From: Kordia sp. SMS9
Lineage (GTDB): Bacteria > Bacteroidota > Bacteroidia > Flavobacteriales > Flavobacteriaceae
DNA: 64,000 nucleotides
NCBI RefSeq assembly: GCF_003352465.1
Contig: NZ_CP031153.1
Span: 5,233,501 to 5,297,500, forward strand
Direction of reading: 5' to 3'
A program made the translations under genes and the position numbers. Shown piece after piece: positions 36,978-45,906 of this stretch (positions are counted from its first letter, which is position 1; each line of letters starts with the position of its first letter). Under the pieces are notes generated by a model. It did no database searches and was not told the DNA's origin. It saw nothing but the letters and a program-made list of their open reading frames with translations.

Positions 36978-39900
36978 TTATGCTTTTGTTTCTTCTTCTA
37001 ATCCTTTGTTGATATCACCTTTTTTGATGGTATCATACATAATTGGTGTTGCAATGAACATCGAAGAATATGTACCCACAATGACACCGATAATTAAGGC
37101 GAACATAAATCCTCGGATAGATTCTCCACCGAAAATAAAGATTGCCAATAATACTACCAACGTAGTTAACGATGTATTCAAGGTTCTACTCAACGTACTG
37201 TTTAAAGCGGCATTTACCACTTTGCTTAGTTTCCAGCTTCCTTGTTCATTCATAAACTCACGAATTCTATCAAATACAACCACGGTATCATTCAGCGAGT
37301 ATCCAATTACGGTTAATATTGCCGCAATGAATGCTTGGTTGATTTCCATGGTAAATGGTAAATATTTCCATGCCAATGAGAAGATTCCTAATACGATTAA
37401 TACATCGTGGAATACTGCCGCAACCGCACCTAAAGAGAATTGCCATCTTCTGAATCGTAATAAGATGTATAAGAATACCACTACTAATGAACCTAAGACT
37501 GCCCAGAAAGATGCTTTCTTAATATCATCTGCAATGGTTGGCCCTACTTTGATCGACTGCATGATTCCTACTGCCTTATCCTCTGCTCCATCTACAAATC
37601 TGTCATACGTCATGTCTTTAGGCAAGTACTTCCCTAAACCGCTGTGTAATTTCTTTTTAATGTCGTCATCTACTTCGGTTCCTGTTTCGTCTACTTTGTA
37701 GTTGGTGGTAATTTTTAACTGATTGTCATCTCCAAACGTTTTTACTTCTAAAGAAACTGCGTTTTCACCGTCTACAAATACATTTTGTAACGAAGTTTTT
37801 ACATCTTGTGGACTTATAGTATTTTCAAAACGTACTTGATACGAACGTCCTCCCACAAAGTCAACTCCTTGGTTTAATCCGCTTCCAAGCGTAATAGAAT
37901 ACAATCCAATCGCAATAATAATTCCTGAAATGATGTATGCAATTTTGCGCTTATTCAAGAAGTTGATCTTCATGTTTCGGAATAAGTTTTTCGTTGCTCC
38001 TGTAGAGAACGCTAAGTCTTTTCCTTTGGCAACATACCAATCAATTAATAATCTTGTAATGAAGATCGCTGTAAATAGTGAAGTCGCAATACCGATTAAT
38101 AAGGTTGTTGCGAAACCTTTAATTGGACCTGTTCCGAATAAGAATAAGATCAAGGCTGTTAAACCAGTGGTAATGTTCGCATCAAAAATAGAAGACATCG
38201 CTCCTTTCCAGCTAAATGCATGGTTGATGGATTCTTGCAATGATTTTCCTTTGGCAAGTTCCTCTCGAACTCTTTCAAATAAAAGTACATTCGCATCCAC
38301 CGACATACCAATGGTTAATACGATACCGGCAATTCCAGGCAATGTTAATACTGCTCCTAAGTTTGCCAATACACCAAAGATTAACAAGATGTTAAACGCC
38401 AAGGCAACATCGGCAAATAAACCAGCTCTACCGTAGTAGAATACCATCCAAACCAATACCAATCCTAAAGCGATTAAGAACGACATTAATCCACTGTCAA
38501 TAGCCTCTTGTCCTAAGGATGGACCTACTATTTCTGACTGTAAGATTTCTGCTTGTGCAGGTAATTTACCAGCTCTTAATACGTTTGCTAAATCCTGCGC
38601 TTCTTCAATGGAGAAGTTACCAGAAATTTCAGTGTTTCCTCCTGAGATTGCACCACTAGTTACCGATGGTGCTGAGTATACAATATTATCTAAAACAACA
38701 GCAATAAATCCTCTTTCTTCAAATACTTCACCGGTTAGTTTTTCCCATTGTTTTGCACCAATACCATTCATCTGCATGGTTACGTTTGGCTTTCCATTGC
38801 TCCCATAGCTTTGTTGTGCACCATCAACTACATCACCTTTCATCTGTGGCGTAGCCTCTTTTCCTTTGCGCTTTCCGTTTAATGCATATAATTCAATAGT
38901 CCCTTGAGGGCTTACTGTTTTTCCAAAAGCAAAACTTACCGTACGCAAGTCTGCTGGTAAAATTTGCTTTAATATTGGATTTGATAATAATTTTAAAACT
39001 TCCGCTCTGTTTTCTTCTTTAGCAATCGCAATAACACCACCGCCAAGGTTTTGTGCTAGTGAAATTTTATCAAATAATGGATTTACAACTTTTAATGAAT
39101 CTTCTTCTGTAGAGGTTAATAAATCGGTTTGATCATCATTTTCTTCTGTTGTTTCTTTTTCTACAGCAAACTCAGGAAGTTCTTTCAATTTCTCATTCGC
39201 ACTTACTAAATACGTTGTCAAAGCAGCTGTATTGTTGTTTGTTTTCCAAAATTCTAATTCCGCAGTCGTTTGTAATAATTTTTCAATACGAATTACATCT
39301 TTTGCGCCTGGCAATTCAATTAAGATACGTCCAGAAGTTCCCAAACGCTGAATGTTTGGTTGTGTTACTCCAAATTGGTCAATACGTTTGTTCAGTACTT
39401 CTTTCGCCGAAACGATTGATTGATCTACTTTTCTACGCAATACATTTTGCACAACAGCATCTTCCGTGTTGAATGTATTTTCTTTTAGCTCTTCCTGTAA
39501 AGAAGCTGTGTAAAATAAACTAGGATCTGCCAATTTTAATCCAGCAGGTTTTAATTCGTCAAACGCTCTAAAGAAAGATTCTAAGTAATCTTCTTGTGCA
39601 TCTTTTTGAAGCTCATCAGCTCTGTCTAATGCTTTTTTGAATGTTTCGTTGTCTGTATCATTGGTCAATCCTTTTAAGATATCACGAACAGATATTTGAA
39701 GAATTACGTTGATTCCTCCTTTAAGGTCAAGACCTTTGTTCAATTCTTTTTCTTTGGCTTCACTATACGTAAATTTTGTAAATCCGAAGCTGATAGGCTC
39801 TTTTCTATCAATAGAGTCTAGGTATGTTTTTTCTATTAAAGCCCTAGCATCTGTATTTTCTTTGGTTTCTACACCATCTGTTGGCTTTGGCATTTGCGTG

Positions 39901-40019
39901 ATTGCATATGCTTTGGCGTCATTTTCAATTTTATTCGTAATAAATGTAAACGATAATTGATAAATACTTACCAATCCGAATAAAATAGCAAATAATTTTA
40001 CTAATCCTTTGTTTTGCAT
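36978..40019 (-). CDS. secDF: Fused protein translocase subunit SecDF
   Basis: A 1013-residue inner-membrane protein that uses the proton gradient to pull proteins through SecYEG. The SecD half (about 1-690) starts with one helix, has the KGLDLKGGINVILQ motif near residue 95, a large periplasmic P1 domain, and five helices (GMSVDANVLLFERVREE). The SecF half (about 700-1013) has GLNQGVDFVGGRSYQV, a smaller periplasmic domain, and VIGYSLNDTVVVFDRIRE. Fusion of the two halves is usual in this phylum. Two proteins resembling parts of the P1 domain are encoded upstream on the same strand. Confidence 0.96.
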   Translation of the reverse strand: MQNKGLVKLFAILFGLVSIYQLSFTFITNKIENDAKAYAITQMPKPTDGVETKENTDARALIEKTYLDSIDRKEPISFGFTKFTYSEAKEKELNKGLDLKGGINVILQISVRDILKGLTNDTDNETFKKALDRADELQKDAQEDYLESFFRAFDELKPAGLKLADPSLFYTASLQEELKENTFNTEDAVVQNVLRRKVDQSIVSAKEVLNKRIDQFGVTQPNIQRLGTSGRILIELPGAKDVIRIEKLLQTTAELEFWKTNNNTAALTTYLVSANEKLKELPEFAVEKETTEENDDQTDLLTSTEEDSLKVVNPLFDKISLAQNLGGGVIAIAKEENRAEVLKLLSNPILKQILPADLRTVSFAFGKTVSPQGTIELYALNGKRKGKEATPQMKGDVVDGAQQSYGSNGKPNVTMQMNGIGAKQWEKLTGEVFEERGFIAVVLDNIVYSAPSVTSGAISGGNTEISGNFSIEEAQDLANVLRAGKLPAQAEILQSEIVGPSLGQEAIDSGLMSFLIALGLVLVWMVFYYGRAGLFADVALAFNILLIFGVLANLGAVLTLPGIAGIVLTIGMSVDANVLLFERVREELAKGKSLQESINHAFSWKGAMSSIFDANITTGLTALILFLFGTGPIKGFATTLLIGIATSLFTAIFITRLLIDWYVAKGKDLAFSTGATKNLFRNMKINFLNKRKIAYIISGIIIAIGLYSITLGSGLNQGVDFVGGRSYQVRFENTISPQDVKTSLQNVFVDGENAVSLEVKTFGDDNQLKITTNYKVDETGTEVDDDIKKKLHSGLGKYLPKDMTYDRFVDGAEDKAVGIMQSIKVGPTIADDIKKASFWAVLGSLVVVFLYILLRFRRWQFSLGAVAAVFHDVLIVLGIFSLAWKYLPFTMEINQAFIAAILTVIGYSLNDTVVVFDRIREFMNEQGSWKLSKVVNAALNSTLSRTLNTSLTTLVVLLAIFIFGGESIRGFMFALIIGVIVGTYSSMFIATPIMYDTIKKGDINKGLEEETKA

Positions 40020-40234
40020 TTTTAGTGTTTTGTGTCAAATTTTTGAGCAAGTACTATTAGTTTGTCGCTACTTTTGACCATTGTTTTTGTTTGTAATTTT
40101 ACTATGATTTGAAGTGTTTTCTGAGATCATCTAAAAAACACTGTGCACATATCATTGACTGAATTTTCAGATTTTTGACATGTATACGATATGATACTTT
40201 CCTAAAAAGTATCGTGTATTGTATGATTTGAAAC

Positions 40235-40903
40235 TTATATTAGTGAAGTTGCAGAAGGTCCTGCGCGTACATCAGGAATTTCGTAAGCTATGTGTTCCTT
40301 GTGAATTACCGTATCACCAGAGATTGTATACGTGAATTCAATAGCAAGTATATGATAATCTCCTTCTATAAACGAGCTTGCTTTGGCAAACGAGTTTGGG
40401 GTAGGAGATTTGTCAAATTCTTTATGTAAGTCTAGAATGTACTTTCCGTGCGCTCCTCCGAAATAGGAATCGGAAGTAGATTGCAATTCGTAAATGTCAA
40501 TTTTATACTGATCAACATTTGCATAAGCTTTCAGATATACCTGTTGCTCTTCTGCAGGTATTGTTGGCAATTCATCGTTTGCTAACAAGCCTTTTTCAAC
40601 CAAAAATTCTTTGATGGTGGCAACAGCATCTTCACTAAAATATGCTATTTTGAGTGTTTGCGCAGTACGTTCGCGTACTTGAATGTTTTCTACACCAACA
40701 TTTTCTAGTTGTTGTTTGATTGCTTGAATTATGAGTGTAGCATCTTGCGTAACTGCAACATTGTCAGAAAATTGAAGTTCAATTTCTTGATTGGGCGCAG
40801 GCGTTTGCTCTTTGTAAAAGCCAAAGAGAATCGTTAAGATTAATAAAGCACTAAAACACTTTTTTGCAATCATCCGCCAAATATAAAAATAAAGAGGAGA
40901 CAA
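40235..40903 (-). CDS. Secreted protein resembling the SecD P1 base, function unknown
   Basis: A 222-residue product; ATG at 40873 (MIAKKCFSALLILTILFG) gives the better signal or anchor segment. The stretch IIQAIKQQLENVGVENIQVRE then TLKIAYFSE matches the pattern of the SecD periplasmic base strand-helix-strand and also the next gene upstream (AIKNIQRRLESHGAENVVI, KITFNYAG). The C-terminal half (YKIDIYELQS...HILAIEFTYTI) is not recognised. It lies 67 bp downstream of the SecD-head-like lipoprotein gene and 215 bp upstream of secDF, all on one strand. The SecD relation is inferred from motif comparison by eye. Confidence 0.6.
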   Translation of the reverse strand: MSPLYFYIWRMIAKKCFSALLILTILFGFYKEQTPAPNQEIELQFSDNVAVTQDATLIIQAIKQQLENVGVENIQVRERTAQTLKIAYFSEDAVATIKEFLVEKGLLANDELPTIPAEEQQVYLKAYANVDQYKIDIYELQSTSDSYFGGAHGKYILDLHKEFDKSPTPNSFAKASSFIEGDYHILAIEFTYTISGDTVIHKEHIAYEIPDVRAGPSATSLI

Positions 40904-40970
40904 ACGTAATCTTTTAGCATTTAATTTTACTTTAAGTAGTTGAATGTTATCCTACTACTTTGATACACTT

Positions 40971-41957
40971 TTAGTACGATAAAAGGCTTTCTACTTTGAT
41001 AATTTCCATTTTCGGAATGCTTCCTAAACGAATTGCATTTGCTAAAATAGTAGCTTCTTCTCTAGTAAAGTTTCCTGCCATTTCCGTAAGACCTCCTGTA
41101 ATTCCTCCTGTGGAAACTGAGGGAGCTACATAGACTTCATCATCCATAACAACCGCTATATTTCCGCGTGTTTCATAGGCATGTTGCGTTATTTGTTCCC
41201 AAATCTTGGCACCTTCGTCATCCATTTGAAGCGTAATAACGTATCCATCATGATACGATGCCTTTTTTGCAGTAGCATCTACAACATAGCTTCCATCTAG
41301 TGCAGGACTGCCATCTTTATTGACATAAACTACATATATATCATAATTTATTTTGTGATCTTTTTTTCCAAGCAGAAATTTGATATACTTTTTTTTACCT
41401 TCTAAATAAAAAGGCTCTTTTTTCAATAACGGCTGTATTTTTTCTACGTTTTCCACTGTAATGACTCCAAAAACAGGTCCTGAAGAGTGTAAAAAAGAAA
41501 TTCCAAAAAGTGCATCCGTATTCGCATGTTTTCCATTTTCTTTATCATTAAGATGATTGTTACTTGCCATACGATCTTCCGTTTTGAGTAAGTATTTGTG
41601 TAGTATTTCTTTTTCCAAACACACCTCAAAAAACTCTAATTTTCCTCTCACAGAAAACCCTTTATCCAAAGTTTTAGGCTTTACGTTTCCAGCATAATTA
41701 AACGTGATTTTTTGATCTTCCTGCTCTGTAATGACTACATTTTCTGCTCCATGTGACTCCAAACGCCTTTGAATATTTTTAATCGCACGCTGTTTTTCTT
41801 CTTTCGATATTACTTCTTGTATTTCAATTTGAATACTATGTGTTGGTGCTTTTGACGCAGTTTCACACGCTGTAAAAAGACATGCCAGCAAAAGAAACGC
41901 TAAGTATTTACTATATTTTCTGTACATAAGGAATGTAATTTTTGAATTAACTAACAA
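40971..41957 (-). CDS. SecD P1-domain-like lipoprotein without membrane channel
   Basis: Up to 328 residues; ATG at 41927 gives a normal lipoprotein signal (YLAFLLLACLFTAC). The C-terminal part closely resembles the SecD periplasmic head: GAKIWEQIT, RGNIAVVMDDEVYVAPSVS, GGITGG and FTREEATILANAIRLGSIP correspond in order to GAKQWEKLT, RGFIAVVLDNIVYSAPSVT, GAISGG and FSIEEAQDLANVLRAGKLP of the nearby SecDF. It stops where SecD would enter its first helix of the channel bundle. It is a free-standing, lipid-anchored version of that domain, of intact reading frame, so not simply a broken secD. A role in protein export or a competing partner is inference. Confidence 0.8.
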   Translation of the reverse strand: MLVNSKITFLMYRKYSKYLAFLLLACLFTACETASKAPTHSIQIEIQEVISKEEKQRAIKNIQRRLESHGAENVVITEQEDQKITFNYAGNVKPKTLDKGFSVRGKLEFFEVCLEKEILHKYLLKTEDRMASNNHLNDKENGKHANTDALFGISFLHSSGPVFGVITVENVEKIQPLLKKEPFYLEGKKKYIKFLLGKKDHKINYDIYVVYVNKDGSPALDGSYVVDATAKKASYHDGYVITLQMDDEGAKIWEQITQHAYETRGNIAVVMDDEVYVAPSVSTGGITGGLTEMAGNFTREEATILANAIRLGSIPKMEIIKVESLLSY

Positions 41958-42005
41958 AGGCTACAATGTATTGCAGCCTTTGTTATTCTGTTTTAAAAAT
42001 ACAAT

Positions 42006-42659
42006 TTATTGTTCTTTCATATTTTTGTAACCTTCTGGTGGCGTAACATTGAATAAATCAGAAGAAACTGATTGCTTTTCAATTTTAGTCACTTCCGTGG
42101 TAATTTTCATATCAATCCCCATTTGGTTCATTTTCATTACCATAAATAAAGGAAATCCTTTTAATTTCCCTCCTAAAGTGGCTGTTTGCTGGCTTGGTGC
42201 TTCAATAGCTTCGGTAGTATACATCACCATATCAATCGTGACTCCGTCTTTTGTAATAGAAGTTATATACTGGTGACATTCGTATCCTAGTACTGTTTTC
42301 GTTTCACTTCCTTTGGTCACTTTGATATTTTTTAAGTCTTCCTCTGTTAATGAAATATCTTCTAGTGTGTACATTTTCCCTAATGCGGGATTGTCCATCA
42401 ACATCAACATTTTTTTCTCCTCTGAATTGATAACTGTAATGATATTACCAGACATTGGGTTGTCTAATTCTGATCTAGAACTTGCACCTTTAAATAAGGT
42501 TGTTGTCTCCATTTTCCCCATCATTTCAAGTTGTGCTTGTACTTGCTCGTTATCAGTAGACATTGTTTGTTTAGAAATAATTTTTCCTTCTGATATTTTT
42601 TCTTGTGCAGAAATCATTACACTAAATGCCAATGCTGCCAATACTAATATTTTCTTCAT
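42006..42659 (-). CDS. DUF4412 domain secreted protein
   Basis: A 217-residue protein with a signal peptide (MKKILVLAALAFSVMISAQ). The body has the DUF4412 pattern: strands IISKQTM and KMETTTLFKG, SEEKKMLMLMD, a VLGYECHQYITSI motif near residue 127, then GFPLFMVMK. The family is common in Bacteroidota and lacks a known function; the fold may bind lipids, as in LolA-like proteins (inference). It is 48 bp upstream of the SecD-like lipoprotein gene on the same strand. Confidence 0.75.
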   Translation of the reverse strand: MKKILVLAALAFSVMISAQEKISEGKIISKQTMSTDNEQVQAQLEMMGKMETTTLFKGASSRSELDNPMSGNIITVINSEEKKMLMLMDNPALGKMYTLEDISLTEEDLKNIKVTKGSETKTVLGYECHQYITSITKDGVTIDMVMYTTEAIEAPSQQTATLGGKLKGFPLFMVMKMNQMGIDMKITTEVTKIEKQSVSSDLFNVTPPEGYKNMKEQ

Positions 42660-42739
42660 CTTTTTACGTTTTTGTTTAATTTCAAACTATATAGTTTGTA
42701 TCCAAGCTCACAAATATGTTACATTTTAGCGGATATAAA

Positions 42740-42770
42740 AAAACCTCAACGCAATTCGCGATGAGGTTTT
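42740..42770 (-). terminator. Rho-independent terminator of mdh
   Basis: Stem AAAACCTCA / TGAGGTTTT with an inner CGC / GCG, one mismatch and loop AATTC. It is 23 bp past the mdh stop. Confidence 0.88.
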
Positions 42771-42793
42771 TCTCTGATTTTATGAAATAAGAC

Positions 42794-43720
42794 TTATAGT
42801 TCTAAAAGTCCGTTTGTTTTTTTAACACCTTCTGCACTTGTGGCTAAATGCGCTTTTTCTGCGTCGCTTAATTCAATTTCCACGATGCTTTCGATTCCGT
42901 TTTTACCTAAAATTACAGGAACTCCGATACATAAATCGTTTAGTCCGTATTCACCTTCTAATAAAGATGAGCAAGGGAACATTTTCTTTTGATCGCAAGC
43001 AATTGCCTGAACCAATCCTGAAACTGCTGCTCCTGGCGCGTACCATGCAGACGTTCCTAATAATTTTGTTAAGGTTGCTCCACCAACTTTCGTATCTTCT
43101 TTTACTTGATTTAAACGCTCTTCCGATAAAAATTCTGAGACTTTGATACTGTTTCTTGTCGCATGTGCTGTTAATGGCACCATTCCTTTATCACTATGTC
43201 CACCAATCACCATTCCGTCTACGTCAGAAATTGGCGCTTCTAATGCTTCTGCCAATCTGTATTTGAAACGAGCACTGTCTAATGCGCCGCCCATTCCGAT
43301 GATTCTGTTTTTAGGCAAACCTGTAGTTTTGTGCACTAAATACGTCATGGTATCCATTGGGTTACTTACTACGATAATGATGGTATTTGGAGAATGCTCA
43401 ATTAAACTAGCAGAAACTGATTTTACAATTCCGGCATTGATTCCGATGAGTTCTTCACGCGTCATTCCTGGTTTACGTGGAATTCCAGAAGTAATCACAC
43501 AAATATCACTACCAGCTGTTTTAGAGTAGTCGCTTGTACTTCCTGTGATTTTTGTATCAAAACCATTCAAAGAAGCGGTTTGCATTAAATCCATAGCTTT
43601 CCCTTCAGCATATCCTTCTTTAATGTCTAATAAAACGACTTCTGAAGCGAAGTTTTTGATAGCAATATATTCTGCGCAACTAGCACCAACGGCTCCTGCT
43701 CCTACAACTGTAACTTTCAT
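42794..43720 (-). CDS. mdh: Malate dehydrogenase
   Basis: A 308-residue NAD-dependent enzyme of the citric acid cycle that interconverts malate and oxaloacetate. The Rossmann motif is GAGAVGASCAEYIA (residues 7-20). IPRKPGMTREEL matches the mobile active-site loop with its arginines, VVSNPMDTMTYL follows, and the catalytic His is in IGGHSDKGMVPL. The LDH-like type of about 310 residues is typical for Bacteroidota. Confidence 0.95.
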   Translation of the reverse strand: MKVTVVGAGAVGASCAEYIAIKNFASEVVLLDIKEGYAEGKAMDLMQTASLNGFDTKITGSTSDYSKTAGSDICVITSGIPRKPGMTREELIGINAGIVKSVSASLIEHSPNTIIIVVSNPMDTMTYLVHKTTGLPKNRIIGMGGALDSARFKYRLAEALEAPISDVDGMVIGGHSDKGMVPLTAHATRNSIKVSEFLSEERLNQVKEDTKVGGATLTKLLGTSAWYAPGAAVSGLVQAIACDQKKMFPCSSLLEGEYGLNDLCIGVPVILGKNGIESIVEIELSDAEKAHLATSAEGVKKTNGLLEL

Positions 43721-43818
43721 ATTTTTTATATTTTATTTGATGTATTGTTTAAAGCTGCAAAGTTCTTATTTTTTACATTGAAAAGCAATGTTATTAAGAA
43801 ATATTTATCTCTAATATC

Positions 43819-44865
43819 TTATCGAATACTTATAGCCAAACCAGCACTTAATGTATTGAATTTCTGAAAAGTGTAGTCGCCAAATATTTTTATAGGTCCT
43901 AAATTTAAGCGCGCTCCAAGTGTGGTACGAATTCCGCTCGCTTCAAAATCAAGATCTACAGGATCTGTGATGGTTTCTGTAATGGTAGAAACTGTATTTC
44001 CATTCTCATCTTCCACATCATAACTGAGGTTGTAATCACCGTTGATATTAATTTCCGATTTTCCTTGATTGTACCCAAATCCACCGTAAAGTGTCACAAT
44101 TTTAAAGTCTAACGAACCCAATGCTTGAATGGTCCATGCGTTCATGGTAAATTCTGCGTCGCCATTGCGAATGGTTACATTATCTGAAAAACTATCGTCG
44201 TTGATATTATAGGTAGCATTCAATCGTGTAAATGCAGCTAAAATGGAAACGTTGAGTGGTAATTTATCTATCGGGCCTAAATATTGGGTAATATCATGTT
44301 GCAATCCTATCCCGATAAGACCTGCTTTTACATCATCATCAAAGTTCAACTGTGGCACATATCGTATTTTCACATCTGTTTTTGTCGGCAATCCAATTCC
44401 AACTTGAAGCATGGGTGCTGGAACCGCATTTATAGGAAAGTCTTCTGCAATTCCGCCAGGCATTTCAAAACTCCCAACTTTGAAGGTATTGGTGCCATCA
44501 ATTGGAATGCGTACATCAATAGTGGTTTCTGTACTATTTTCACTCATCACTGTTGGAATAGACGTTTCGCCATTCGCTGTCACTAAAAATTGGTAATCAG
44601 AAGGATTGAATGCAAAGTTTTGACGCGCATCAGGCACAAAACTAGCGCTTGCCGAAATAGTAATATCAAAACCAAACTTTTTATGTGTTTTTGCAGTGGT
44701 ATACCAACCGCCATTCATACTGAATAAAAGTCCTTCCATTAAGGGACTCATATAGTTTTCCGTAAGTTTATTAGCATCTTCGCCAGCTAATAAAAGACTT
44801 TCCAGTTCTTGGGCTTGTAATGCCGAAAAACACAATAATACTACTAAAGTAATTCTTTTTTTCAT
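43819..44865 (-). CDS. DUF6588 family outer-membrane-like protein
   Basis: A 348-residue protein with a signal peptide (MKKRITLVVLLCFSALQAQ). The mature start (LLLAGEDANKLTENYMSPLM then EGLLFSMNGGWYTTAKTHK) is the DUF6588 signature. The rest alternates strands with aromatic ends and finishes IFGDYTFQKFNTLSAGLAIS, suggesting a beta-barrel in the outer membrane. No function is assigned to the family. It lies 98 bp upstream of mdh on the same strand. Confidence 0.8.
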   Translation of the reverse strand: MKKRITLVVLLCFSALQAQELESLLLAGEDANKLTENYMSPLMEGLLFSMNGGWYTTAKTHKKFGFDITISASASFVPDARQNFAFNPSDYQFLVTANGETSIPTVMSENSTETTIDVRIPIDGTNTFKVGSFEMPGGIAEDFPINAVPAPMLQVGIGLPTKTDVKIRYVPQLNFDDDVKAGLIGIGLQHDITQYLGPIDKLPLNVSILAAFTRLNATYNINDDSFSDNVTIRNGDAEFTMNAWTIQALGSLDFKIVTLYGGFGYNQGKSEININGDYNLSYDVEDENGNTVSTITETITDPVDLDFEASGIRTTLGARLNLGPIKIFGDYTFQKFNTLSAGLAISIR

Positions 44866-45082
44866 GATACGTGTAGGTTTTTTATTCCCCTAAAAATAAT
44901 GAAATCATTGAAAAGTATACACAGGAAATTCACCCTATTTACTACCCTATAAAACAACACGTTCACTATCAGAAAGGTAAAGATGTTTATTTTCTTCAAT
45001 TTTATAAATTTAAACAAATTTACGGTATATACCTTTCAATCCACGACTTGTTTTTTCGTACATTTATCTCAAAGATTACGAC

Positions 45083-45820
45083 ATGAAAAAAACTACACTA
45101 CTTTTCTGTACCTTGCTATTTTGTACGTTTGGATTTGCGCAACAGGAATTACTCAATAATCAAAATAAGTGGATTTTACATTATATGGTTATTGACGGAA
45201 ATACCATTAATGTGCCAAATTGGCCAGGTTTGCCTAGCACTAATCCAGGAATTCAATTTTACGGATCACAACCCAGCGACTATAATTTTGGTGCGGACGT
45301 AGCTGGTATTAATAGTGCTTTTGATTTAACAGGACCACTTGTCATAACTCCAACTTCATTTACCATTCAGCAACCAAGTGTAACGCTTGGAGGTTGCCTT
45401 CCAAATTGCGCTCTTGAAAATCAATATTTATATACAATTATCGTAGGAAACTTTGATCCTCAAAGAACGTTAGATTATGAAATTATTGACGAAGGCAATG
45501 GAAATATGAGTTTGATTATTGATACACCAGAAGGAAATAGAGCGGTACATGGGAACTATATTTTATCTGTAACGAAATTTAAGCAGAAAAAGATTGTGAT
45601 GTATCCGAATCCTGTAAAGAAGAAGTTGCATTTTGATTTTAAAGGATTTTCTGTAGAAAAATTAAATGTACTGTCTTTAGTTGGAGCAACTGTTTTTGAA
45701 ACAAGAGTTTCACATCAAGAAAGTACGGTGGATTTATCATTTTTAAAACCTGGCATGTATATTATGAAAACTACATTTAAAGACGGAGATTCTACGATTT
45801 CTCGTTTTATTAAGGAATGA
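45083..45820 (+). CDS. T9SS type A secreted protein, 245 residues
   Basis: It has a signal peptide (MKKTTLLFCTLLFCTFGFAQ), a body of about 150 residues that I do not recognise (NKWILHYMVIDGNTINVPNW, LGGCLPNCALENQY), and a type A sorting domain from about residue 172 (VMYPNPVKKKLHFDFKG, FLKPGMYIMKTTF, ISRFIKE). The body's strand pattern resembles lipocalin-like META-type domains often joined to this signal, but that is a guess. The protein should cross the outer membrane by T9SS. Confidence 0.85.
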   Translation: MKKTTLLFCTLLFCTFGFAQQELLNNQNKWILHYMVIDGNTINVPNWPGLPSTNPGIQFYGSQPSDYNFGADVAGINSAFDLTGPLVITPTSFTIQQPSVTLGGCLPNCALENQYLYTIIVGNFDPQRTLDYEIIDEGNGNMSLIIDTPEGNRAVHGNYILSVTKFKQKKIVMYPNPVKKKLHFDFKGFSVEKLNVLSLVGATVFETRVSHQESTVDLSFLKPGMYIMKTTFKDGDSTISRFIKE

Positions 45821-45850
45821 TCATTTTTAAAAATATCATTAACATATAAT

Positions 45851-45886
45851 AAAAAATGCCTCTTCAATTAAAAAGAGGCATTTTTT
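45851..45886. terminator. Bidirectional Rho-independent terminator
   Basis: A perfect 14 bp stem AAAAAATGCCTCTT / AAGAGGCATTTTTT with an 8-base loop. It serves the T9SS gene on the left and the convergent gyrB on the right. Confidence 0.93.
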
Positions 45887-45906
45887 ATTTTTATGAAATG
45901 TATTCG

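Noticed and set aside
40971..41957. Possibility that the SecD-like lipoprotein is a broken secD copy
   Set aside because: It has its own lipoprotein signal, an uninterrupted frame and ends cleanly where the membrane bundle would start.
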